A stretch of 64,000 nucleotides of DNA from Cucumis sativus (Eukaryota > Streptophyta > Magnoliopsida > Cucurbitales > Cucurbitaceae): contig NC_026658.2 in the NCBI RefSeq assembly GCF_000004075.3, positions 9,424,001 to 9,488,000 on the forward strand. Reading direction: 5' to 3'. How positions within the stretch are numbered: position 1 is the stretch's first letter; every line of letters begins with the position of its first letter. Of this stretch, positions 12,411 to 23,180 are shown one piece after another. The notes under the pieces are model-generated. The model made no database searches. It saw nothing but the letters and a program-made list of their open reading frames with translations, and had not been told where the DNA came from. Made by a program: the position numbers and the translations under genes.

Positions 12411-13869
12411 TGGGGAACGAAATGAAGGAGGTGGGAAGAAGAAGAAGAAGAAGGTTTGTTCGGTCGGTTGTAATGGCTAAGGAGTGAAAATTGGGTGTTG
12501 ATGAACGTGTCTTTACACTACTAGGCCACGTGGCATTCCTCATGCAATGCTTTGTGCATGCCCACAGGGGACCTCTCGGCTCGGAACCTATGGATAGAAT
12601 CTCCCCTTTGTCGCTTTATGAATTAATTAATTACACCTTTTTGTTTTTGTTAATTATTACATATTATAAATAATGCAAACCCCCAAACTCAACTAATTTT
12701 GATATAACATTGCTTTCTTTTAACACGTAATAGTTGCAAATTTACCAATTAAATTCAAATTAATTAAGTATATCACTGATAGACCATGTTGCAAATATTG
12801 GTCAATCACTGATACACCATGTGAAGTCTATCAGCGATACAAGTTTATCAGTGATATTTTTGCTATATTTCCATTTTTTTTAAATATTGCTATCTTTAAT
12901 TATTATTGCTAAAATAGTCATCTATTGCAATTTCTCATGTCATTAACTAATGCAGTTAAATGATTATTTGACCCATAACTTTAAAGTTGAGTTGAAGTAT
13001 AATCAATTTCACTAAAGCTATCGGTGTTCTTGAATACAATTCACCTTCACCAACTTTAACGTTGTTTAATATTAAAGTTTCGTAAATGTATATAGAACTT
13101 AAATCTTTCCCTCTTTCTCTTTCTCTCTCTCACCGTTTCCATCTACTCAATTATCTCGTCGATCAACCAACTCCATAACAGCCAACCATCAACAACTAAT
13201 ATTACCTCACTTAGATGATATGCTCTAATGACCATCGTTATTAAAAAGTATATGTAATTTTATTGGTTCTAAAGTACAAATTCTTTCGTTTTCAAGTGAT
13301 ATTGTCTATATATATATATAAACACACACACAAATATAGCAAAATATATGTGATAGACTATTCTTAGTTTATCACGATACAAATAGACACAAATAGTAGT
13401 TTATTTTAATCTATCACGGTACGTCATATATATACTATGATATTTTGTTATATTTTGATTTATTTTATTCTATATTTGAAAATTCAAATTAACACATAAC
13501 TATATGTATATATATATAATCGGTAATATAGTGAAATGTTATATTTGAAGAAGTTGCAACATTTTTCTTTTATTAGTTGTTTGAATAAATCAAATTTTCT
13601 AACTTCTTTATAGAATTAATTTGTCAAGGTGGGTCTAAAAAAGTGTAGTTGTAAGCATATTTTTAAATCCATTTCAATTCTACCACATGCCATCAAACTA
13701 AAAATAGTCACTATCCTTTATTTCTTGAAAATAGTGCGTTGAGGATAGATTGTAAGAAGAGAATGTTAAATCAGGATGAAAGTCGGTTAGACTAATTGAT
13801 AACTAAAATGAATGGATTGATTTTACACAGGAAGCAATAAATAGGCTTGAGGATCATATTTTCAGATTT
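12411..13869. other. Intergenic spacer with dispersed TATC/GATA repeats
   Basis: Begins with the promoter side of the DUF639 gene. It holds two copies of a dispersed repeat (12773-12875 and about 13300-13450) built from TATCACTGATAGA-like inverted motifs, and TA/CA microsatellite tracts near 13305-13335. No gene seen. Confidence 0.5.
12773..12875. repeat. Dispersed repeat with TATCACTGATAGA inverted motifs
   Basis: Alternating TATCACTGATA / TCTATCAGCGATA / TATCAGTGATA words, each nearly its own reverse complement. The same vocabulary recurs at about 13330-13450, 33740-33860, 36520-36605, 52795-52945 and 62660-62830, always next to text like AGCAAAATAT and TTGCTATATTT. Confidence 0.5.
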
Positions 13870-14980
13870 AGTGTGATCATATTATTCTTTTGTGACTGTT
13901 GGTCACCACTGTAGTCAAGTAATCTCTATGTAGCAGCAAGAACAGAGGCAAGATCTTGAACTTTCTGTTCGTATAACTTAGTTATGGTCCACGACTTGAG
14001 CTCTTCTACAAAGTAAAATACTTTATCTTTTTCTGACATGTATTGAATGTCTAACATATCATCGAAGAACTATTTGACATACTCTCTTATGGTTCCCGTG
14101 TGTATAAGCTCCCACAGTTATCTTTGAGCAATAAATTTAAGATTTTTAGGGAAGAACTGAGCCCTTTGTTCTTTCTTAAGATCTTCACACATAACAGTGG
14201 TACATCAACCATTTTTGGCGTAGTTCACTTTTGACCTCCATAAGAGTTTTGCATCATCAGACAGATGCATTGAGGCTAATGTCACCTTGGTTTCTTTAGA
14301 TTTGGTTCCACTGACCTTAAAATATTATTTCATATCAAATATGAAAATTTCAAGCTCTTTAGCATCGCGGTTCTCGTTAAAAGTTTTGGGTTTCAGGATT
14401 TTGAACTTGATCGAAACACTATATGCTTAATTCGGGGTCTGATTCCCCACTACTTGCATCATTAAATTTACTTGCATTTTCATCTTGGGCATCTCGACCT
14501 TGATTGTCTATATCGTTGCTCTAAAGTCGTCTGACAGATCGCTGAACAACTTCATGGTTTTCTGGGAATAGTCAAGCTCTTCCATGTGCGCAACAGATAG
14601 AGCTACTCTCGCCTTCAAAACTACCCGCTCGAGCAGTTTCATGTTCTCAGGAATCAATCCTCGGCGTCAATTCATTTATAGGTAGTCTGTCTACATGGGC
14701 ATTCAATGCGTCTATTTTTTTGACTTTTTCTTTCAACCCCTCTAGCCGGGTCTGGAGAAATCTTACTTTGTCTGAAAATTCTCTCAGATACAAGAATTGC
14801 TCTTCAATCTCAGTCGGTCGCTCAGATTGCAACTTCGACAGTTGTTTAATTGCCGTCATAGTTGCATCTCGCTTAGCCAATGAGCTAACAAATACCACTA
14901 GTCACAATCACAAATTTTCAACACCGACAAACGATTGTGCAACACTTAATTCTAACTCGGTGAACAAGTCATCTGTATGA
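13870..14980 (-). pseudogene. Degenerate Ty3/gypsy gag relic
   Basis: Read on the minus strand, 14898-14647 is open and gives a gag N-terminal coiled-coil segment (SLAKRDATMTAIKQLSKLQS, then IEEQFLYLREFSDKVRFLQT). Downstream, broken by stops and frameshifts, are the gag core words LASMHLSDDAKLLWRS (about 14275-14228), AQFFPKNLKFIAQR (about 14163-14122), YMSEKDKVF (about 14041-14015) and ITKLYEQKVQDLAS (about 13985-13944). These match, in order, the retrotransposon gag domain of plant Ty3/gypsy elements. No protease, reverse transcriptase, integrase or LTR was seen next to it, so this is a decayed 5' fragment, not a functional gene. Confidence 0.8.
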
Positions 14981-16253
14981 AATCTAAAAGTCGCAGACAA
15001 ATTCGAGGTACGATGTAGCCTCTCTTCACATTTTGAGATAAATTGGTTTTATAAAACATGAAAGAAAGAAAAGCATTGAAAACATCGTTAAATAAAACAT
15101 TAAAGACTGTCAATTGCAAATAGTACAACAAGACTTGATCGATGATTCAACTACCATGTCTCCCCTATAGTATATTCTAAACTTTTTTAGCTTTGATAAA
15201 CTTACATATGAAAATGTAGAAATGTCAAACTCTAGGTCGGTGACAACAAAAGAAAAACAATAGACTAAACTAAGTACAAAACATAAAGATAAGGTGGTTT
15301 GAAGATGTTCAGGCATGTGACCATGGGCACAAAATGCGATAGGTTTGTGCAAGATATGCAATTGTTTTATAAACTTCCCTCGAATAAATTAAGAAATAAT
15401 TAATTACGAATAATTAAGAATCTCCATTTTTCAATTTATTCATAGAATGGATTCACGAGTTTCACACTTCTTCAAGTACCAAGGACTCATAAGAAATCAT
15501 TAAAAAGATTTACTTGATTGAAATTTTACTACCTCAATATTATTATTTGAATAAATTTTTGTAAAAAAAAAAGAAATAAAACGATAAAAATAGATAACAA
15601 CAATACATACATATCAGCATTTTCTGCCTAGTTTATTTAACTCAAGAGACTCAAGAATCTTACGCTAAAATAAAAAATAAAGTGAGATGTTTTGACTAGT
15701 AATGGAGAAATCGGCCAAACCAAGCCAACTTTGTAATATATATAATTTCTATGCACTATTTGACATGTTGGGTATAAATTTTGTAGTGTTTTACCAATTT
15801 TTGTACAAAATATGCAATTGTTCTATTCTTGTCCACTACGTTCAATTATTTTTGGCTTATGCCATTCATGCAAGTTGCCCTTGATTTTTCTAATAAAAAC
15901 CAATCCAATATTTTTTGTTCATTTTCTCCAAATACAATCCAATTTCACACATCAATCATGAATCCATTTGGTATTTGGTATTATTATTCTTATTGTTTTT
16001 GTAAACTCATACCATGCTTTCTTCGTCTTCGTAAATACCCTTTTAAATTATTCTATTACGTGGCAGGTGATGACTGGTTAAATAGCGTGTTTCGTAAGAG
16101 AAAAAAGTTCCTTTATTCTTCTTCTTCAAAATCGCAAAAATTTATTAGATTGACTCAAAACAAAAACCACTGCTCCTCTCTCTCATTTCCAATTTCAGCT
16201 TCATTTCAATTTTCACCACCGGAGTTCTGACATTCCTTCCTCTCACCTCATCA
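14981..16253. other. Intergenic spacer and promoter of the BTB/pentapeptide gene
   Basis: No gene recognised. Pyrimidine-rich text with CTTCTTCTTC and CTCTCTC patches at 16110-16250 is a plausible core promoter/5' UTR of the gene starting at 16254. Small ORFs here have no family resemblance. Confidence 0.45.
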
Positions 16254-19200
16254 ATGAAGGGCGTCTCTGATCCTTCTCTCATTCGTCTCAACATTGGTAA
16301 CTCCACTTCTCCACTTCTCCCCCTCTCACTCTCTTGCATCCATTGCCTCAACTCAATTATCTAAACTGTTGATTTCAACAACTGCCGATTGGTTTCTGAA
16401 AAGAATTTCGACGTTTAGGATGTTTCAATTAACAATTAATTTATGAATTTACCTGATCTTTAACATCTTCTTGCTTGGAAATCAGCATTGTACTATCTTT
16501 AGTTCTCTTCTATTTGTTCATTTAGCGTTAATTGAGAAGTATTCTGGGTTATTTTGGATTTTCCCTTTTTATTATTGGCTTTAAGTGAATTAATTAAACT
16601 ATTGATTTCACAAACTACCGATAGGGTTACGAAAAAAAAATTCGACGTTCAGTTGCTGATAATCTTGTTTAGTTGTTGTAATTAACAATTAATTCAAGAG
16701 TTTAACTGATCTTTGACATGTTCTTTCTGGGAAATCAGCATTGGACTATCTTTAATTCTGTTCTATTTTTTCATTTAGCGTTAGTTGAGGAGGGTTTTGG
16801 GTTATTTTGGGTTTTCCTCTTTTGTAAAATTTTTCGTGCTTACTTGCAGGTGGGAAGAAATTTAGAACAACATTAGATACATTGACTCAGCGGGAACCTG
16901 ATTCCATGCTAGCTGCAATGTTCAGTGGCCGTCATACCTTATGCCAGGATCCTGAGGAGGTGTGTGTTTTTAGTGTCAAAATCATTTATTTTTTCATTTT
17001 TCAGGATCGGAAATAATCTGTTTTGTTTCAATGAAAAATCATTTGATTTTAGTCTCAGATTTGGGTTAGACTATTGGAATCTAGACTTCATTGACATATA
17101 TGATTTTCTTACCTGGAAATCTACTCCGTCCCTATTATGAACATTAAATTGATTTGATGCAGGGATCTGTCTTTTTGGATAGGGATGGGAAACATTTTCG
17201 ACACATCCTCAATTGGTTAAGGGATGGCATAGTTCCATTTCTTTCTGACATTGACCTTTCAGAGCTTCTGCGTGAGGCAGAGTACTATCAATTGCTTGTA
17301 AGTCATCGTTTTCTGTAGTTCAATTTTTAGTTGATATCTTAATCATATGATTCATATCCTACTTCCACAAGTTCTTTTAGTTAATATTTATTTTCAATGT
17401 CAGTTTTCTGGTTGAAGGAGCTGGTTTCTTTATTGAACTTCTTGCTTGTTTTTTTTCCCCTTCTATATTCATGATTTATGAACTAAATGATACAGTTGTA
17501 CAACCTACATAACATATTTTCTTCAAGTAAGGTAGTTTTTCTTCTATGTTAATGGTTAAAATTTGTTTCAGGGACTCATAGACGGAATCAATGATTTATT
17601 AAGTAAAAGGAAGGAAGACGAGGAACCTCAGTCAGAGCTGAAGCGTGTTGATATTATCAAGTGCATTCAGTCTGAGAAAGTTAGACTACGAGGGGTTAAC
17701 CTTTGTGGCCTTGATCTTTCCAAGCTGGTAATTTTCTAGTTTCTTGACTCATGAGATTCTAAATTTTTGGATAAAAGAAACAGTCTCATTATTATATATG
17801 AATCAACAAAGAAAAAGGACTATAACGGGCCAAATATTACAAAAAAGGTAAGAGGTAGCCTTGACAACTTTAAGAGGAAGGAAGACTTTTAAAGGTGCTA
17901 AACACGTTCCTGGAGAGAGGCATCATCAAGGCCGCTAGACTGAAACCTAATCTGTCTTGTTCTTAAACAGTTGTTGCCCATGGAATCAAGGGCTTCAAAC
18001 CTATAATTCCAGCCACCAACCTATAATATTATTGCCAAGATTTTGACAGAGAGAATGCACAAAATAGTCTCAAGTACCATTATGGAAAGTTTGGACGCCT
18101 TTGTGGATTGGGGTAGTTCTCATACTTGCTACGAAAGTTACTGCATGCTATAGGACTTCGGACGGTTTCATTGTCAAAATACTTTGAAAAGGCCTAAGTT
18201 CAGATTACTATTTATTTATTTTTTGTTTTCATATAACCCTCTGAGAGAAAGGTTTTGATTTTAAGTGGATATCTTGATTGGGTAGTTGTTTTCTCTTTGT
18301 CAACGTTTCTCTCTTAATTAGTGGTAGACTGAATAGGCAATGAGTGAATTCATTACCACTAGGGGTGAGGGAAAAATAAAATTCAGCTAACCATCTAAGC
18401 TTGCAAACAATACAATATTCCTTTGTTTGCGTAGGTTATTTCAATCTCTTTGAACGAAATCCTTTTTGTTTAAGGGGGAAGTAAGATTTTATTATTTTCT
18501 TGTTATTTGTGACACTTTCAGGAGTTCTTGCAAAGTCATCCCCTGTTTGCCTCAGCTTTAGAACATTTCTTTTTAGTTAGTGTTAGAAATAGTGGGCTTG
18601 GGCCTTGACGAAAGCCAATGGGTAGTTAAGATTTACTTTGCCCTAATTTTTTATTCTTTTAATTAAGCTTGTCTTGCCTATAAATTTTTCCCCTTTTGTA
18701 TCTTTATGATTATCGGAAAATAATAAGAAACATATATACTGTGGATTTTCTCCCTGTACTAGGGTTTCAACGTAGATCTTGTCTTCTTTCTTTATCTTTG
18801 TTTTTCAATAGTTAGGAATGAGATTCTATTTGCATCTAGGAAAATCACTGGTTGCATCAAATCCTTTCACTTTTTCTTCCTTGATTCATGCAATATTCTA
18901 CTTGTAAAAGAATTCCCCATCTTTTCTTTTTTTCCTTTTACCACATGTAAGGACCTTCTCATAATTTCCAAATTTTGAAAGGTCTAATCTGATATGAAAG
19001 TGGACACACTGGATTCCGGTTATTTTTTGAAAATTGAACTCTAAGTAAAGTAGTCAGGCCCTAAACTATACCTCAATTTTCCCTCCCTGCTCCTCTGAGG
19101 CTCGCATGTCAAACTTGAAGAAGGATGTATTTTTTCATCACTCTTTTGGCTTGCTTGGTGCTCTTGGGAGGATCTATGACATACAGTTATTTTCCTCTTT

Positions 19201-22200
19201 TGTGCTTGACTGTCTGTGTGTTTATGTAAGTAGGAAAGTGGGAGAAATAGGAGAATTTTTAGAGGTTTGGGCTTTGGACCTTTGTTTAGGTTCAAGGCTT
19301 CCCTTCTGAATTTCTATATTTAAGGATTCTAGTGTTATTTGTCAATTGGACTATGGAGATATTTTATGTATTGTTTTGTAGCTAGCAAGTTTTTGTATTC
19401 TTTGTTCTCATTTTTCTGTTGCCCATTTGTCTACTTTCATTTTTATCAATTGAAACGGGATCCTCATATATTTGTGTGTGTGTGACATTTTAAAGGCAAG
19501 TAGGTAACTTATTAATTTTACCATAAATAATAAGTTATATGCTTAATCTAGATATCCATTTTTTTTCTTTAAAAAAAAATAATAAAAAAAGAAAGATATC
19601 TATTTTTGTAATTATCTTATTTCTTGGCTATTTTCATAAAATTTGCTTTTCATGTATGTATGTTTGTTGCTATATTTGCAAATGTCTCTGTTTGAAGTAG
19701 GTTGCTACCAATGCAAGATTTTATGACATGCCTAAAGCTATTAAGAAATGTACAGGACCTTTCATATGTAGACTTCAGCTATGCAAGTCTTAAAAGTGTG
19801 TTCTTCTCACGTGCAAACCTTCAGTGTGCTAAATTTCGGGTATGTACTATTGCTGTTCCATCTACAACCAAAGCTTCTGTCACTATAAACTTATAATATT
19901 ACTTTTTCCTTGAAGAGTAGAAAATATCTTCGATCAGCAACAGTTAGGATATTTTCTTATAAACTTCAATAGTATGGAACGAGCTTGTAGTTAGTGAAAA
20001 GAAGCTCTTCAATATATATTTTAAGGATGATCCAAATTTTATCAATGATAATGCATTTTGCATAATGTTTATATCAATAATTGCTTTTTGATTGATTGAT
20101 CTTCTGAAAGATGTTTTAAACTTGTAAAAGTTGAGTTCACACAGTATCTAAAAAAAGCATCTAATCTATATCCCATTTGGTGTTATGTAGGATGCCGATG
20201 CTGAGGGCTCAATATTTCATAATGCAACTTTGCGAGAGTATAAAATCAATATTTTCTTCTCTTCTCATCACATTTTTTTTCTAATTTTTTTGAGGATTGC
20301 CTTAATAATTGTATTTTGCCTAGAAAGATGTGAATTTACTGGAGCAAACCTTCGTGGGGCCTTGTTAGCAGCTGCTAATCTTCAAAGTGCTAATTTACAA
20401 GGCAGGTTTCTTTTATAACTATGCAGTTCTCTCTCACATTTGTCTTTTCTTTGACACGTATTTCTCCGTCAGTTCTTTGCTTGATTTTACTGGACGATCT
20501 AATTCTGTTTGACAATGAAGCTTTCGTCATATTTGATTACATTATATGCTAGTTTCGTTCCAACGAGATATTAACTTGTCACTTTGAGATATGTTTAGTG
20601 AAAGAAAATTTTGATAGACATAAGTGGAGAACACAACCTAAAAATAAAGTCCTTGGGTTAATGAGATATTACTTTCTTGCTTTTGTTTCTTTTTGTAATA
20701 TTCTTTTCTTCGATGCTTCGATGAGTTGGATCTTCGAATCTTCTTTTCCATAACCATCTTTCCCTCTGATTTAGGTTGAATTTCTCATTTTCTAGACTTT
20801 CTTATCTTCATCCATGTACTGTCTTTTGTTTCACACTAGAGTTGTGTGTGTGTGCATGTGTGAGAGAGAATTAATGTAGCTTATCTAAATTTGAGATGTT
20901 TAGTTTTTTTTGTTATATGCGTGAGTGTCCGAGCTAGCTTAGCGTACCTCGACTAAACACACAGGACAACCTTTTTGACCCTACAACATTTGGGTGTTAA
21001 GAAAACTCATAGAAAATTAATTCCTAGGTAGATGGCCACCGTGGATTGAACCCATGACCTTTTAGTTAGTTATTGAGACTATGTCTCCTTTTTTCAATAC
21101 TACCATGATGGTTTTGAGATGTTTAGTCTAGGGAAATGAAAGATTCTCCTTTATAAACTTAAAGTGTGGTGGGATTTAGATCATTTTATTTATTTAATTT
21201 TGGTAATCTGTATCTTCTTTCGTTACATCATTTGTCTTTGTAAAAACTTATTTCTAATCAGCTACCAGTAAGTGGTTCACTTTTGTTAAGTTTAAGCGTT
21301 AACCATCAAATTGGTTGTAATATGGTTTCTCTCCATTAATAATAATAATATGAGTAATTTTTTTGTTAAAGAACTATGGTGCATATTCTTTGTTTCTTTT
21401 AGTATTTTTACTTTACCCCTCAGAAGTCTTTCATGTCATATTGCAGATGCTTGTTTGGTTGATTGCAGCTTCTGTGGAGCAGATCTACGCTCTGCACACC
21501 TTCAGGTTTGGTTTATGGCTTTGTTTAAGTTTTATATACTCTGGATATTGTCTTTATAGTTTTCTGGATTAGGATTATTTCATCAAGAAAATATAAGGCA
21601 TCCTCCAAGTCCAAAAGTCGAGGAAATTACCAAAAGATTCAACTCTTCATTTGATAATTAATAGAACAGAGGATGTTAGGGGTCGGAAAGGTGAGAAGAT
21701 TTTAGTGGCATTTCTAGTCAAGGATCTGGTAGAGTGTATCTCTCTTGAATGACTTTCTTGTTTGGTAGTATCCAAATACTTCTTTTTACCTTTCAAAGAA
21801 GGTCTTGCTTTACCTTCCTAGCCATTTTTCGCCTTCATTCAGGAGTTAGGAATATCTGAATGACATTTAGACGCCGTAAATAAAACAGGTTGAATGTAAG
21901 CTAAATTCACATCATAGGGCCGGGTTAATGCTTTTACCATTATTGCAAAAAATTCAGGGTGCCGATCTAACTAATGCGAACTTGGAGGGAGCTAATCTCG
22001 AAGGAGCTAATTTGAAGGTTAAATTTATTTGTAGCACTTTATTTATTCCCTCAGCTTTGTAAACAAAAATTCCTGACCTCAACTACTTGTAGGGCGCAAA
22101 ACTTCCCAACGCCAACTTGAGGAGTGCAAACCTACAACGAGCCTATTTGCGATATGTGAATCTCAGAGACACTGTAAGTAAAGGCGATTGAATCGTAAAA

Positions 22201-22336
22201 CCACATATACTTTGTTCATGCTCATTCTCTTTTAGTTCCTTTATTTTTCAAACTTTTATTTGGTATCTACTTAATTTTATAGCAGTTGGAAGGTGCAAGA
22301 CTTGATGGGGCAAATTTACTGGGAGCAATCAGGTGA
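16254..22336 (+). CDS. FIP2: BTB/POZ (T1/KCTD-like) and pentapeptide-repeat protein, FIP2 type (299 aa)
   Basis: Eleven exons: 16254-16296, 16850-16959, 17163-17297, 17572-17727, 19756-19839, 20191-20237, 20328-20401, 21447-21505, 21958-22017, 22093-22173, 22286-22336; 300 codons in frame. Residues ~8-105 form a BTB/T1 domain (LIRLNIGGKKFRTTLDTL, FLDRDGKHFRHILNWLRDG). Residues ~125-297 are pentapeptide repeats with the A(N/D)LxG/S pattern (GANLRGALLAAANLQSANL, GADLTNANLEGANLEGANL), a right-handed beta-helix. The length and layout match Arabidopsis FIP2 (FH1-interacting protein; BTB proteins of this kind act as formin partners or CUL3 adaptors). Exon 7 needs a GC donor; the last intron has tandem acceptors. 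Intron 4 hosts a LINE relic and a solo LTR, intron 7 a SINE. Confidence 0.93.
17970..18210 (+). pseudogene. LINE reverse-transcriptase fragment inside intron 4 of the FIP2-type gene
   Basis: In shifting frames the text encodes consecutive words of a plant non-LTR reverse transcriptase: GFKPIIPATN (RPI.L.. block), NIIAKILTERMHKIVSSTIM (the IIAKVLA.R.. block), AFV, then VLILATKV (the ..ILIANE.. block) and GFIVKI / FEKA (the K.DFEKA block). At least three frameshifts separate them. Same orientation as the host gene. Ends and target-site duplication are not visible. Confidence 0.65.
18581..18810 (+). mobile_element. Probable solo LTR (230 bp) in intron 4 of the FIP2-type gene
   Basis: Begins TGTTAGAAATAGTGGG and ends TTTTTCAATA, flanked on both sides by the 5-bp direct repeat GTTAG (18576-18580 and 18811-18815). 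Inside, in order, are a TATA-like TATAAATTTT (about 18680), an AATAA signal (18720-18728) and a pyrimidine-rich 3' part, as in Copia-type LTRs. The 3' end is TA rather than canonical CA, which lowers confidence. No internal retrotransposon domain is near. Confidence 0.5.
20402..20403 (+). other. GC-AG intron donor in the FIP2-type gene
   Basis: Exon 7 ends ..TTACAAG, followed by GCAGGT. Using the GT four bases further would run into a stop in the next exon. With the GC donor the frame continues as ..NLQ-DACLVDC.., which keeps the pentapeptide pattern. Confidence 0.7.
20904..21113 (-). mobile_element. Au-type SINE in intron 7 of the FIP2-type gene
   Basis: Flanked by a perfect 13-bp target-site duplication TTGAGATGTTTAG (20891-20903 and 21114-21126). 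On the minus strand it has a box-B-like GGGTTCAATCC, the Au-SINE body TAGGAATTAATTTTC.. and TAGTCGAGGTACGC.., and a 3' A-rich tail next to the 20903 end. Orientation is opposite to the gene. Confidence 0.85.
22281..22285 (+). other. NAGNAG tandem acceptor before the last exon of the FIP2-type gene
   Basis: The intron ends TATAGCAG, giving two acceptors three bases apart. The choice adds or removes one residue (Q) just before LEGARLDGANL without changing the frame. Exon 11 is given here from 22286. Confidence 0.5.
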
Positions 22337-22744
22337 ACAGGCATTAAAGGTGCATGACTTAAGAAATATATCTATACTTTTAAGTATTTTCTACTGTATA
22401 TACATATTGTGCCATTCTCTTTCCCTGCTCCATTAAATTACGCAAGGCAAATCTAAGCATATGCTTATAGACGATTAAAATCACTTGGTTGATCATTATT
22501 TACCAGATTTTTACACATCATTTCACCGTTCTCTCCATCCAAATCATTACACATACACTCACATATTCGTACACTGTTGTATTATATTTAGATCATTTGT
22601 TGCTGACTGGTCCAATTTTTAGTTTTTATACTTCGCTGTCGCTTCAAGATTTGACTACCCATTTCATGCTCGTTTCATATTTTGCAATGCTGGAATCTAA
22701 ATAATCACAAATTTTAGTTTTAGGGCGTGTTTAAATTAATTTCC

Positions 22745-22925
22745 TAAAAGACATTTGGAGCATTGAGTTGGTTATTATAGTAAGTGAGTCATATAATAGT
22801 CGGATGGTTATAACAGCTAGTATTTGGGGTGTACTGTTTTTACTTGAGTAGGAAATAGTAAATATTATAGCAAAGAAAAAAAGAGACCACGAGTGAAAAA
22901 TAGTAAATACTATAGCAAACAGTAA
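22745..22925. repeat. MITE-like dispersed repeat, copy A
   Basis: Shares GAGTTGGTTATTATAG, a (T)ATAATAGTC motif, TATTTGGGGT and GAAAATAGTAAA with 35375-35690, and the GTTATAATA-type core with about 37655-37730. The family appears non-coding. Terminal inverted repeats were not established. Confidence 0.4.
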
Positions 22926-23150
22926 TATTGTTATGGACAAAAGAAGAGGGTTTTGAAAAAGTTACTATACTTAATTGTTTGTTAGATGATTGTACACACC
23001 AATATTCTATTTGGTGCAATCCACTTCAAACCATCACCAAATGACCCATAAGCGTTTTTAAGTGAAAAAAAGTTGTGTAGAAACGCACCAAAAGCGGATC
23101 CAAATGGCTGCTTAATTACTCACTATACACAACAATCGAAGATGGTTAGG

Positions 23151-23180
23151 TGGAGGATGGAGGATGGAGGATGGAGGATG
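23151..23180 (+). repeat. 7-bp microsatellite (TGGAGGA)4
   Basis: Four perfect TGGAGGA units in a row followed by a partial one. Confidence 0.85.
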
